DNA from: Brevundimonas sp. UBA5713 | GTDB taxonomy: Bacteria > Pseudomonadota > Alphaproteobacteria > Caulobacterales > Caulobacteraceae | Direction of reading: 5' to 3' | Length of the DNA: 64,000 nucleotides | Assembly (NCBI RefSeq): GCF_002419815.1 | Contig: NZ_DIGV01000043.1 | Location: 7,504 to 71,503, forward strand | Shown: positions 1 to 8,191 of the stretch, piece by piece | Layout: every line of letters starts with the position of its first letter | Position numbering within the stretch: position 1 is the stretch's first letter | Notes under the pieces: model-generated | Told to the model about the DNA's origin: nothing | Seen by the model: the letters and a program-made list of their open reading frames with translations, nothing else | The model's database searches: none | Translations under genes and position numbers: made by a program

Positions 1-354
1 GTCGAAGAACTCGATCACCGTCACCTTGGCATCGGCCGGACCAAAGGCCGGATCGCGGGCATCGACGGCCAGTAGGGTCGGGTTCTTTTCGACTGCCGCA
101 TTGATGCTGGCGACCATGTTCTGGTCTTCCTGAGCCTGACGGGCCTCCAATACCTCATCCAGCACCTGCGGATTGCGCAGCAGATAGGATCGGACCTGCT
201 CGCCAAAGCCCCCGCCCACATAGGGCATGGCCGCGACGCCCAGAGCCAGCACCGACAGGGCCAGCGCCGCACCGCCCAGCACCGTGGGCGACAAGCCGCC
301 CGCGCGCTTGGGTGCCTTTTCAGGAGTGTCGGGCGTGATTTGGGGATCGGTCAT
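1..354 (-). CDS. DsbA-family thiol:disulfide oxidoreductase, N-terminal part (cut by window edge)
   Basis: Reading from an ATG at 354 leftwards gives 118 codons open to the window edge. The protein starts with a short Pro/Lys-rich cytoplasmic tail, then a hydrophobic anchor (about residues 22-46), then an Asn-Pro-Gln-Val-Leu-Asp-Glu-Val segment typical of the helical linker of Com1/DsbA-like proteins. The last visible residues, VTVIEFFD, are the first strand of a thioredoxin fold; the CxxC active site would lie just outside. A membrane-anchored periplasmic disulfide oxidoreductase is therefore likely. It sits 50 bases downstream of the M48 protease gene on the same strand and probably shares its transcript. 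The catalytic motif is not visible, so the exact subfamily is inferred. Confidence 0.7.
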   Translation of the reverse strand, partial: MTDPQITPDTPEKAPKRAGGLSPTVLGGAALALSVLALGVAAMPYVGGGFGEQVRSYLLRNPQVLDEVLEARQAQEDQNMVASINAAVEKNPTLLAVDARDPAFGPADAKVTVIEFFD

Positions 355-404
355 GAACAGCCAGTCGGTCGGTAAAATAGAGTGTGGGTTGCCGTGAACG
401 CCCG

Positions 405-1817
405 TCAGGTTCCGGGGGGAACCACGCGGGTCTGGTTGCGCTGCTGGTTGCGGCGCTCGGCATCCAGAATGTCCTGCTCGGAAGCGCCGGACGCCAGCAC
501 GATGTCGGTGGCACGGCGCCATTCGATGGTGTTGCGGTCCAGCATGTCACGGGCGCGCATAGCGAACTGGTTGGCCTGTTGCGGCTGGTTCAGGGCGAAC
601 CAGTATTCGGCAGAGGCCAGTCGCGCTTCGCCTTCCTTGCCCTGGGTGGCATAGGCCTGACTGAGCAGGCGCCAGCCCATGGTGTTGTTGTCCTCGCGGG
701 CGAGGGCGAACTTCAGTTCCGTTTCGGCCTTGGCCACCAGTTCGGGGTCACCCGTTTCCAGCATGGCATGGGCCAGATTGATGCGCAGCAGGGGAGCTGT
801 CGGCATCAGCTGGACCGCGCGGCTGTGGGCGTCGATGGCGTCCTGCGGGCGACCTTCCTCAAAGATGATCTGGCCGCGCAGCTCCCACAGATAGGCGTTC
901 TCCGGCTGCTCGGCCAAAAGCTCGTCGACGGCGGTCAGGGCGCGTTCGGTCTGGCCGCTGCGATACCAGGCAATCGCGCGGGCATAGCGGGCCGGATAGC
1001 TGGTGTCCGAAGACGGATATTCGCGCAGGGTGGTGTTCGGATGCTGCATGAAGCCGCGGATCTTGGCGACCACCAGCGCATGCTCGGCCTGACGCTCTTC
1101 GCTGTCGCGCTTTCCATAGTTGGAGGCGCGCTCAACGGGGCCGCGCAGGGCTTCAATCCGCTGGGCCGACAAGGGGTGGCTGCGGAAATAGGGGAAGCGG
1201 CGGGCGTCGGAAAACACTTCCTGCGCGCGGAAATTCTCGAAGAACTCGACCAGACCGCGACCGGATTCACCGGCCCGTTCAAGCGCGCGCGCGCCGGTGA
1301 TGTCGGCCTCGCCCTCTTGGGATTGCATGTAACGTAGCGCGCCCAGTGTGCCAAAATACTGGCTGGACGCCAGCAACGCCGCCCCTGCATCCGGCGCGCC
1401 CGCCAGCACGGCCAGAGCCCCCAGCGCCATGCTCATAATCATGGGCTGGCGACCGGCATTCATGGCCCCGTCGCGTAAGGTGTGGCGGTTTTTGATGTGA
1501 CCGGCTTCGTGCGCGATTACGCCCAGAAGCTGGTTTGCGGACTTGGTTTCGAGGATCAGGCCTGTGTTCAGGCCCATGATCCGGCCACGTGTCGCAAACG
1601 CGTTCAGGCTTTCGTCATTGACGAGCAGGATTTCGACTTCTTCCGGATTCAGACCCATCGCTTCCAGCGTAGGGGCCGACCAGTCGTCGATAATGGCCTC
1701 GATCTCGGTGTCGCGGATCAGGCTTTGGGCCGAAGCGGGAAGGGCGGCCACCAAGACGGCAGCCGCCGCTGTCCCTGCAAGCAGCAAGCGCGGGATAACA
1801 GAGGAAAACCGGATCAT
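405..1817 (-). CDS. M48-family metalloprotease with TPR repeats (BepA/YfgC-like)
   Basis: A 470-residue protein with an N-terminal signal peptide (cleavage expected after Ala-Ser-Ala near residue 30), so it acts in the periplasm. The zinc-protease signature HEAGH lies at residues 103-107, and the downstream SQEGEAD segment (about 166-172) supplies the third zinc ligand. After about residue 270 the sequence turns into helical tetratricopeptide repeats, for example around AENAYLWELRGQIIFEEGR. This order (signal, M48 domain, TPR) matches BepA/YfgC, which degrades or helps assemble outer-membrane beta-barrel proteins such as LptD. That role is known for the family and is inferred here. The gene is followed by the DsbA-family gene, so periplasmic protein quality control is a sensible shared theme. 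Confidence 0.88.
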   Translation of the reverse strand: MIRFSSVIPRLLLAGTAAAAVLVAALPASAQSLIRDTEIEAIIDDWSAPTLEAMGLNPEEVEILLVNDESLNAFATRGRIMGLNTGLILETKSANQLLGVIAHEAGHIKNRHTLRDGAMNAGRQPMIMSMALGALAVLAGAPDAGAALLASSQYFGTLGALRYMQSQEGEADITGARALERAGESGRGLVEFFENFRAQEVFSDARRFPYFRSHPLSAQRIEALRGPVERASNYGKRDSEERQAEHALVVAKIRGFMQHPNTTLREYPSSDTSYPARYARAIAWYRSGQTERALTAVDELLAEQPENAYLWELRGQIIFEEGRPQDAIDAHSRAVQLMPTAPLLRINLAHAMLETGDPELVAKAETELKFALAREDNNTMGWRLLSQAYATQGKEGEARLASAEYWFALNQPQQANQFAMRARDMLDRNTIEWRRATDIVLASGASEQDILDAERRNQQRNQTRVVPPGT

Positions 1818-1871
1818 GGCGAACTCCAGAGCGACGGTCTCCCTACTGTTGTCACGTCAAATCATGGCCGA

Positions 1872-4649
1872 TCAACGGCGCCACCAGCCGCGTTTCGGCT
1901 TGGCAGGCGGATCGATGATCTGGTTCGGATCATTGGCGATGATTTCGCCAATGTCGACCGGAGCCATTGTCACAGCCGCGTCAACGTCGGCCACCGCTTC
2001 GGCTTCGATCGGCTCCACTTGCGTGGCCTTTTCGATCGCTTGCTCGATCTTGTGAGCTTGCGCAGGCGTCACGTCCAGCTTGGCCGGCTTACGGGCCGAA
2101 ATGGCGGCGCGGGTGTCGTCCGTGATCGGGGCGACAAAGGCCGGCTGTTCGTCCGCTGCCGGATCAGCCACGACCGGAGCAGAAACGACCTCGGCCTCGA
2201 CCTCGACCGAGGCGGCGACAGGCGCGGGGGCTTCGGTCAATCCGGCAGAGGCTTCCTCGCCACCCGTGGCGCGGGTCTTGCGACGGACGCGGCGACGCTT
2301 CGGCTCTTCGGTTTGGACAACCGGTGCGGTTTCAACCCCGGTGTCCGCCTCGGCCACAACTGCCGGAGCCTCTTCGTCGGCGATCACCGTAGCGATCGGC
2401 AGATCAGGATTGCCCTCGACCGGCAGGCCTTCGTTGATAGCGCGATCCTCGACTTTTTCCTCATGGCTCAGACCGTTCTGGTCGCGGTTGCGACCACGGC
2501 CACGGCCACGACGGCGGCGCGAACGACGGCCATTGGCCTCGTCCTGCACCTCGGCCAGCGGGGTGTCGGTACCTTCGACGGTATCCATCGGTGCCGCGTC
2601 GCGGGCAGGGCGCTCGGCACGCTCGGCGCGTTCCGGACGCTGCGGGTTCAGCGGGTCGAACCAGACGTAAGGATCGTCCAGCGACGGGGTGCGACCACGC
2701 ACCCAGGTGTAGACGTCACGATCACCGTCCTCGCGGCTGCGGCGACCACCACGGCGGCCGCGGCGGCGACGGCCACCACGGCTGTCGTCGTCTTCGTCAT
2801 CCGACGAGGCTTCAACCTCGTCGTCACGACGGCCACCGCGACGGCGACGGCGACGACGGCCACGGCCATCTTCGTCACGCTCTGCGCGCTCGCCGTCTTC
2901 TTCTTCGTCATCCGAGGCGGTTTCGGTCTCGACGATGTCGTCGTCCTCGTCCTCGTCCTCTTCGTCGTCGAAGATAGCGTTATCGTCGATGCCGTCATCC
3001 AGTTCCGACAGGTCGATCTGGGTGTTCGGAGCCACGAAGTCTTCGTTGGTCTCGGTACGGTCGATGTGGTGCTCGCCTTGTGCCAGCGAGTCATCGATCT
3101 GGATGATGACCTTCAGGCCGCGCGTGGCTTCCAGACGCTGCAGATAGTCGCGCTTGTGGTTCAGAATATACAGGGCCACAGCCGAGGTGACGCGCAGGGT
3201 GATGCAGCCTGCACCATTCTTGCCCGCGTCGATTTCAACAGCGCGCAGTGTGGTCAGGGCCGCCGATTCTGCCGAGCGGATGCGACCCGCGCCCTGACAG
3301 CACTGACAAACCTCGGTCGCGCCTTCGATCACGCCCAGACGACGACGCTGGCGGCTGATTTCCATCAGGCCAAACGGCGAGATCTTGCCCATCTGGATGC
3401 GGGCGCGGTCCTTGGACAAGGCGTCCTTCAGGCATTTTTCGACGGCGCGGTTGTTCTTGGCTTCATCCATATCGATGAAGTCGATCACCACCAGACCGGC
3501 CAAGTCGCGCAGGCGCAACTGGCGGGCGGCTTCTACAGCGGCCTCAATATTGGTTTTGACAGCGGTCTGCTCGACGTTGCGCTCCTTGGTCGAGCGACCG
3601 GAGTTGACGTCGATCGCCACCAGAGCCTCGGTCTGGTTGATCACCAGATAGCCGCCCGATTTCAGCGGCACGACCGGCTGGTGAATCTGGGTCAGTACTT
3701 CCTCGATGCCATTGGCCGCAAACAGCGGGCGGGCACCTTGGTACAGGTGGATCTTCTTGGCTTGCGAAGGCATCAGCACGCGCATGAAGTCACGCGCCTG
3801 CTTGAAGCCTTCCAGACCTTCGACCTGAATGCCGTCAAAGTCCTTGTCGTACATGTCGCGCACGGCGCGGCGGACAAGGTTTTCTTCTTCGTAGATGACC
3901 GCAGGGGCGTTCGACTTGAGCGTGGTTTCGCGGATGGTCGCCCACAGACGCAGCAGATATTCGTAGTCGCGCTTGATCTCGGCGCGGGTGCGCTTGGCAC
4001 CGGCGGTACGGATGATCAGGCCCATGCCTTCAGGCACCTTGAGCGCTGCGGCAGCGGCTTTCAGGCGACGACGGTCGGTCGTGTTGGTGATCTTGCGCGA
4101 AATGCCGCCGCCCTTGCCGGTGTTCGGCATCAGCACGCAATAACGGCCTGCCAGCGACAGCCAGGTGGTCAGGGCTGCGCCCTTGGCACCGCGCTCGTCC
4201 TTGACGACCTGCACCAGCAGAACCTGACGGCGCTTGATGACGTCCTGAATCTTGTAGCGACGCATCAGGCGGCGCTTCAGGCGCTCCTCGTCGGCCAGAC
4301 GGCCTTCGGCGTCGGCTTCATCATCACCGCTGTCGCGGGCCAGATCGTCATCTTCATCCTCGTCGTCGTGCGCTTCGGCCATGATGGCTTCGCGGTCGGC
4401 GACCGGAATTTGATAGTAGTCGGGATGGATCTCGTTGAAGGCGAGGAAACCGTGGCGGTTTCCACCGTATTCAACAAAGGCCGCCTGAAGGCTGGGTTCG
4501 ACCCGGGTTACCTTGGCGAGATAGATGTTGCCGCGAAGCTGGCGACGGGCGCGGGATTCAAAGTCGAATTCCTCAACCTGGCGGCCGTCCACGATAGCGA
4601 CGCGCGTTTCTTCCGCGTGCGCCGCATCGATCAACATGGTTTTTGACAT
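1872..4649 (-). CDS. rne: Ribonuclease E (degradosome endoribonuclease)
   Basis: A 925-residue RNase E/G family enzyme that cleaves single-stranded AU-rich RNA in mRNA decay and rRNA/tRNA maturation. The S1 domain (about 36-145) is split by a strongly acidic insertion at 94-122, common in alphaproteobacteria. The catalytic aspartates fit D347 (IDVNSG) and D390 (VIDFIDM); the zinc-link CxxC is C448-Q-C-C451. From about residue 520 the protein becomes low-complexity, with alternating acidic and arginine-rich blocks that serve as an RNA-binding, disordered scaffold. It ends in Gly-Trp-Trp-Arg-Arg; in Caulobacter a C-terminal GWW motif docks polynucleotide phosphorylase. The start has an AG-rich stretch just upstream. 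A long leader (separate entry) suggests autoregulation as in E. coli. Confidence 0.97.
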   Translation of the reverse strand: MSKTMLIDAAHAEETRVAIVDGRQVEEFDFESRARRQLRGNIYLAKVTRVEPSLQAAFVEYGGNRHGFLAFNEIHPDYYQIPVADREAIMAEAHDDEDEDDDLARDSGDDEADAEGRLADEERLKRRLMRRYKIQDVIKRRQVLLVQVVKDERGAKGAALTTWLSLAGRYCVLMPNTGKGGGISRKITNTTDRRRLKAAAAALKVPEGMGLIIRTAGAKRTRAEIKRDYEYLLRLWATIRETTLKSNAPAVIYEEENLVRRAVRDMYDKDFDGIQVEGLEGFKQARDFMRVLMPSQAKKIHLYQGARPLFAANGIEEVLTQIHQPVVPLKSGGYLVINQTEALVAIDVNSGRSTKERNVEQTAVKTNIEAAVEAARQLRLRDLAGLVVIDFIDMDEAKNNRAVEKCLKDALSKDRARIQMGKISPFGLMEISRQRRRLGVIEGATEVCQCCQGAGRIRSAESAALTTLRAVEIDAGKNGAGCITLRVTSAVALYILNHKRDYLQRLEATRGLKVIIQIDDSLAQGEHHIDRTETNEDFVAPNTQIDLSELDDGIDDNAIFDDEEDEDEDDDIVETETASDDEEEDGERAERDEDGRGRRRRRRRGGRRDDEVEASSDDEDDDSRGGRRRRGRRGGRRSREDGDRDVYTWVRGRTPSLDDPYVWFDPLNPQRPERAERAERPARDAAPMDTVEGTDTPLAEVQDEANGRRSRRRRGRGRGRNRDQNGLSHEEKVEDRAINEGLPVEGNPDLPIATVIADEEAPAVVAEADTGVETAPVVQTEEPKRRRVRRKTRATGGEEASAGLTEAPAPVAASVEVEAEVVSAPVVADPAADEQPAFVAPITDDTRAAISARKPAKLDVTPAQAHKIEQAIEKATQVEPIEAEAVADVDAAVTMAPVDIGEIIANDPNQIIDPPAKPKRGWWRR

Positions 4650-5004
4650 GTAGAGTCTCTCTCTGGCGCGCCAGCGCAGGCCCGGCGAGAAGTCTCTCGC
4701 GGGGGTGTCCCGTTAATGGGGAAGCGGCTCGCCGAATGGGATGAAGGGCAGCAACGCGCGACTGATCCTCGCTGAACGCAAGGGCGGCAGTGATCTGCCG
4801 GTCAGTATCGCAGGCGTATAGGCCCATAAGGTTCTGTCGGTCCGGGGTCTGGTCGCGCCATATGACTGGCTGCGGCCCAAACCCTTAAAACTTAAGGACT
4901 TCCGAGTTGTCGGACGCCCTCAAGAATAGGGTGAAAACGTAGTGCTACGCCGCGGGGAGGGCGTGCCCGACGCCACACAGGGGCGTAGGCGCGATCAGTC
5001 GCGG
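4650..5004 (-). promoter_or_regulatory. Long 5' leader of rne (non-coding)
   Basis: The 457-base stretch between rne and the divergent amidase gene holds no convincing gene. If the promoter at 5012-5040 is real, the rne transcript begins near 5005 and has an untranslated leader of about 355 nucleotides. Within it are short inverted repeats, including CCTTAA/TTAAGG at 4883-4897 and GCGAGA/TCTCGC around 4684-4700 close to the start codon. E. coli rne also has a leader of roughly this length through which RNase E controls its own mRNA; that parallel is known for E. coli and only inferred here. Confidence 0.5.
4883..4897. repeat. Inverted repeat CCTTAA-N3-TTAAGG in the rne/amidase intergenic region
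   Basis: A perfect 6-bp inverted repeat with a 3-base spacer inside the intergenic region. It could be a protein-binding site or a small hairpin of the rne leader. No regulator is recognisable from the sequence. Confidence 0.35.
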
Positions 5005-5011
5005 TCACTGA

Positions 5012-5040
5012 ATAATAGGCGCCATTTGGACAAAATGCAA
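5012..5040 (-). promoter_or_regulatory. Candidate sigma-70-type promoter for rne
   Basis: On the minus strand, TTGCAT (5040-5035) and TATTAT (5017-5012) are separated by exactly 17 bases. The -10 matches consensus at five of six positions and the -35 at four of six. It points at rne. No transcript data. Confidence 0.45.
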
Positions 5041-5106
5041 AACGAATGCGTTTGCGACGGCATTTACCAATTCGTTAATGTCCGTTGATAGTTTCGAACC
5101 TCGATA

Positions 5107-6333
5107 ATGCAAGGAGTGTGCGCGTCGATGCGCGTTCTGTGGCGTGAAGGACCTGCCCGTTGGGGGCTGCGTGGATGGGCGATGACCGTTTTGTCGGGCA
5201 TGGTCATGACCGCGGCTGTCGTGATGGCGGGTGGTTTGGCCTTCGGGTCGGACGTTCAGGTCATGGGAATCCGCTTTGGCGGGGACGCAGAGCGTACACG
5301 GGTGGTGATCGATCTGGGGCGCGACACGCGTGGTCGCGTCATCAGTGACGGCTCGACCGGTCAGGTTGCTGTTGCGCTGTCAAATGTGACGCCGCCTGCG
5401 GGCATGGCCGGAAATGGTCGTGGTCTGGTGCGGGCCTATGAGATGGACGGTGGATCGGGCGGGGCGCAGATCAAGCTGCAACTGGCCAAGTCCGCCGAGA
5501 TCGAGCGCCGCTTCCTGCTTCCTCCCGGTGACGGGGTGCCGCACTATCGCTATGTGATCGACCTGAAATCGACCGGCGCTGCGGCGATTCCGGCCACGGT
5601 GGCCGCGCGTTCGACCCCGCGTGCCGAAAAGCCGCTGATCGTGATCGATGCCGGTCACGGCGGGCGCGATCCGGGGGCGCAAGGCTCTTCGGGTTGGGAA
5701 AAGAACATCACCCTGGCCGCAGCGCGTGACCTGAAGGCGGCGCTGGAACGCACCGGCCGCTATCGCGTGCGTCTTACGCGAGACAGCGATGTGTATGTGG
5801 CGCACAACCGCCGCGTCCAGATTGCGCGTGATGCGGGGGCCGACCTGTTTATCTCGCTGCACGCCGATGCGGGCAGCAATCCGTCCTTGCGCGGGGCTAG
5901 CGTTTATACCCTTTCAGAGCAGGGCGCAGGCCGCGCGGTGCGCGAGTTTACGCGTGATGACGACTGGCAGCGCAATCTGCGTCTGCCGGGCCGTGATGCC
6001 TCGGTCGACCGCATCCTTCTGGATATGACCCAACGCGCGACACAGAACCGTTCGGCGCAATTTGCTCGTGTGCTGCTAACCCACATTCAGGCCGCAGATC
6101 ACCCGACCCTGAACCACAGCCACCGCGCGGCGGGTCTGGCTGTGCTGCTGGCCCCCGACGTTCCGGCCGTCTTGCTGGAAATGGGTTTCATCACCAATGC
6201 CGATGATGAGCGCCTTCTGACCGATGAGCGGTCGCGTCGTCGTCTGATGCGTTCGGTGGCCGAAAGCATCGACCGTTACTTCCGCGAACCGTCGGCCCCG
6301 ATACAGGTGGCCGATCAGGGCGGGCAGGGCTGA
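5107..6333 (+). CDS. amiC: N-acetylmuramoyl-L-alanine amidase (AMIN + Amidase_3)
   Basis: A 408-residue periplasmic cell-wall hydrolase that cuts the bond between MurNAc and the stem peptide, used in daughter-cell separation. An N-terminal hydrophobic export signal (about 20-45) is followed by an AMIN domain (about 49-150), which targets such enzymes to the envelope or septum, and an Amidase_3 catalytic domain (about 175-395). The zinc and catalytic residues are visible in DAGHGGRDPG, SGWEKNITL, SLHADA and LLEMGFITN. The upstream ATG at 5107 is used here; an ATG at 5128 is better placed relative to the AAGGAG at 5111-5116 and may be the true start. It is divergent from rne and ends at a bidirectional terminator. 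The symbol follows family usage (AmiA/B/C type). Confidence 0.93.
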   Translation: MQGVCASMRVLWREGPARWGLRGWAMTVLSGMVMTAAVVMAGGLAFGSDVQVMGIRFGGDAERTRVVIDLGRDTRGRVISDGSTGQVAVALSNVTPPAGMAGNGRGLVRAYEMDGGSGGAQIKLQLAKSAEIERRFLLPPGDGVPHYRYVIDLKSTGAAAIPATVAARSTPRAEKPLIVIDAGHGGRDPGAQGSSGWEKNITLAAARDLKAALERTGRYRVRLTRDSDVYVAHNRRVQIARDAGADLFISLHADAGSNPSLRGASVYTLSEQGAGRAVREFTRDDDWQRNLRLPGRDASVDRILLDMTQRATQNRSAQFARVLLTHIQAADHPTLNHSHRAAGLAVLLAPDVPAVLLEMGFITNADDERLLTDERSRRRLMRSVAESIDRYFREPSAPIQVADQGGQG

Positions 6334-6360
6334 GGCCAGCCAAGCGGATAACACCAAACA

Positions 6361-6392
6361 AAAGCCCCGCAGGTCTGACCTGCGGAGCTTTG
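6361..6392. terminator. Bidirectional rho-independent terminator
   Basis: Stem AAAGC-C-CCGCAGGT / ACCTGCGG-A-GCTTT with loop CTG and one mismatch, flanked by A- and T-rich tails. It sits between the amidase gene (+) and the NYN gene (-), which converge here. Confidence 0.75.
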
Positions 6393-6410
6393 TCTTTAAT
6401 GCGCTGCCGA

Positions 6411-6959
6411 TCAGAAACGTTCGCGAGCGACCGGAGCCTTGGGCTTGCTGAACTCGTTCATCACGTCGGCCAGTTCGATAAAGGCGTCGGCCTGACGGCG
6501 CAGGTCGTCGCTGATTTGCGGCGGCTGGCTCTTGGTGGTGGATACGACGGTCACGCGCACACCCTTGGACTGGACGGCCTGGACCAGACGGCGGAAGTCA
6601 CCATCACCCGAGAACAGCACCACTTCGTCGAGATGAGGAGCCAGCTCCATCATGTCGACGGCGATTTCGATATCCATATTGCCCTTGGTGCGTGTGTGGC
6701 CTTGGGCATCGGTAAAGCGGCGAACCGGCTTGGTGTTCACGGTGAAGCCGTTGTAGTCCAGCCAATCGACCAGCGGACGGACCGGAGAGAACTCCTCGCC
6801 CTCGACGATGGCGGTGTAATAATAGGCGCGGATCAGACGGCCTTTGCTGCCAAAAAATTCTGACAGCTTGCGGAAGTCCAGATCGACGTTGAGGGCGCGC
6901 GCGGCCGAATAGAGGTTTGCACCGTCAATAAAGAGTGCAATGCGATCGCTGGAAGGCAT
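6411..6959 (-). CDS. NYN-domain protein (LabA/DUF88-type, PIN-like nuclease)
   Basis: 182 residues forming a single NYN domain. The acidic residues expected of the PIN-like metal site are visible: IDGANLY near the N-terminus, KGNMDIEIAVDMME in the middle, and LFSGDGDF followed by the GVRVTVVS strand. NYN proteins of this group (LabA, DUF88) are regarded as RNases or RNA-binding proteins; the substrate cannot be told from sequence. The gene stands alone on the minus strand, divergent from folK with only 28 bases between starts, so the promoters overlap. No signal peptide or membrane segment, hence cytoplasmic. Confidence 0.85.
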   Translation of the reverse strand: MPSSDRIALFIDGANLYSAARALNVDLDFRKLSEFFGSKGRLIRAYYYTAIVEGEEFSPVRPLVDWLDYNGFTVNTKPVRRFTDAQGHTRTKGNMDIEIAVDMMELAPHLDEVVLFSGDGDFRRLVQAVQSKGVRVTVVSTTKSQPPQISDDLRRQADAFIELADVMNEFSKPKAPVARERF

Positions 6960-6987
6960 GAATTATGTGTCCCAATAAGGTTCTTAA

Positions 6988-7524
6988 GTGATGGCTATGC
7001 CAAACAAACCCGTCGCAAATGATTTGGTTCGGGATGAGGCAGTCATCGTCGCACTTGGGGCCAATGACAAGGGAAAACGCGACAGCTGCCTGTCGGGATT
7101 GGAAGCGGCTGTGGCGGCTCTGAAGGCCGCGGGACTGGAAATTCTGGGCCAGTCGTCGTGGTGGCAGTCCGCCGCGTGGCCTGATCCGAACGATCCGCCG
7201 TTCCTCAACGGTGTCGTTGTGGTGAACACGGATCTGTCTCCCAAGGCGTTGATGGCCGAGCTGTCGCGGATCGAGGATGAACTGGGTAGGGTGCGCTCTG
7301 TGCGTAATGCGCCGCGCACGCTGGACCTCGATCTGATCGCCTATGGGCGGGTGGCCGGAGACCTAGACGGGCTGTACCTGCCGCATCCGCGTGCCGCCGA
7401 GCGGTTGTTTGTGATGGGGCCCTTGGCCGAGGTTATGCCCGACTGGGTACATCCGGTGCTGAATCGCCCTGCAGAGGCTTTGGCCCGCGGGGCGACCGTG
7501 GGGGTAGACGCGCGGCCTCTTTAA
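6988..7524 (+). CDS. folK: 2-amino-4-hydroxy-6-hydroxymethyldihydropteridine pyrophosphokinase (HPPK)
   Basis: Transfers pyrophosphate from ATP to hydroxymethyl-dihydropterin in folate synthesis. The protein shows the HPPK pattern: VALGAN at the N-terminal strand, FLNGVVVV in the middle, and the signature PRTLDLDLI followed by LPHPRAAER. About 178 residues is the usual length. The start is ambiguous: GTG 6988 is directly followed by ATG 6991 and ATG 6997, with an AAGG 7-10 bases upstream. It stands upstream of rpoZ with a 143-base gap containing a candidate promoter. Confidence 0.92.
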   Translation: MMAMPNKPVANDLVRDEAVIVALGANDKGKRDSCLSGLEAAVAALKAAGLEILGQSSWWQSAAWPDPNDPPFLNGVVVVNTDLSPKALMAELSRIEDELGRVRSVRNAPRTLDLDLIAYGRVAGDLDGLYLPHPRAAERLFVMGPLAEVMPDWVHPVLNRPAEALARGATVGVDARPL

Positions 7525-7607
7525 AATCACAGGGTTACGGCGGGTGGTTTTCGTGCATTTCACGAGGGCGCTGTGCCAATAATGCCGCCGAAAATGCCAT
7601 GTTGGCG

Positions 7608-7636
7608 TTGCACAATCGGCGTCAAATCTATATTTT
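7608..7636 (+). promoter_or_regulatory. Candidate promoter for rpoZ-spoT
   Basis: TTGCAC (7608-7613) and TATTTT (7631-7636) are spaced by 17 bases, 31 bases upstream of the rpoZ start codon. The fit to sigma-70 consensus is moderate. Confidence 0.4.
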
Positions 7637-7667
7637 GTGCTGTTCTCCCTGTCGCCTGAGGAATTTC

Positions 7668-8027
7668 ATGGCCCGCGTCACTGTCGAAGACTGCATCGAA
7701 AAGGTGCCGAACCGCTTTGGTCTGGTTCTGCTGGCTGGTCACCGCGCCCGTAGCATCGCCAATGGTGCGCCGCTGACCCTCGATCGGGACAACGATAAGA
7801 ACCCGGTCGTGGCCCTGCGTGAACTGGCTGAAGAAACCGTCAAGCCGGACGAGCTGAGCGAAAACATCATCACCACCCTGCAGCGCGTCGACGAACGCAC
7901 CGAGGCTGAGGATGAAGCCGAAGTGGTCGCCCTGCTGGCCGAGCCGCAGCACATGAACATGGCTGAGGCTGAACTGATCCGCGCGCTGCAAAGCGACCGC
8001 GATGGTGGCCAGGAGGAACGCTACTGA
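7668..8027 (+). CDS. rpoZ: DNA-directed RNA polymerase omega subunit
   Basis: A 119-residue omega subunit. The start MARVTVEDCIEKVPNRF is highly conserved in the family, as is AGHRAR followed by NPVVALRELAEE. Omega binds the beta-prime subunit and helps assemble RNA polymerase; in many bacteria it forms part of a (p)ppGpp-binding site. The ATG at 7668 is preceded by TGAGGA at good spacing; extension further upstream is not conserved. The C-terminal tail is acidic, ending near an AGGAGG sequence (8011-8016) that may serve the next gene. The (p)ppGpp enzyme follows on the same strand, the same pairing as rpoZ-spoT of E. coli. Confidence 0.96.
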   Translation: MARVTVEDCIEKVPNRFGLVLLAGHRARSIANGAPLTLDRDNDKNPVVALRELAEETVKPDELSENIITTLQRVDERTEAEDEAEVVALLAEPQHMNMAEAELIRALQSDRDGGQEERY

Positions 8028-8191
8028 CGGCACAGCCTGTCACTGGCGTCACCATCATCCCGGCGCGGCCCTCGGCGGACACGCCGAAGTCTGATTCGTC
8101 CGGACAAAAGATTGCAACGGCGTCGACCCCTCACGGGGCGGCGCCGTTGGCATCTGCGGCTTCCGGCCCCGGTGGGCGCCGCACTCCGGTC

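Noticed and set aside
2450..2960. Repetitive-looking GC-rich DNA in the rne 3' half
   Set aside because: Explained by codons for Arg/Asp/Glu-rich protein low complexity, not a DNA repeat or CRISPR.
1482..4646. A 1054-codon plus-strand open frame opposite rne
   Set aside because: It mirrors the codon phase of rne, is full of Ala/Thr/Val runs from antisense of the acidic and Arg-rich repeats, and has no recognisable domain. rne on the other strand is certain.
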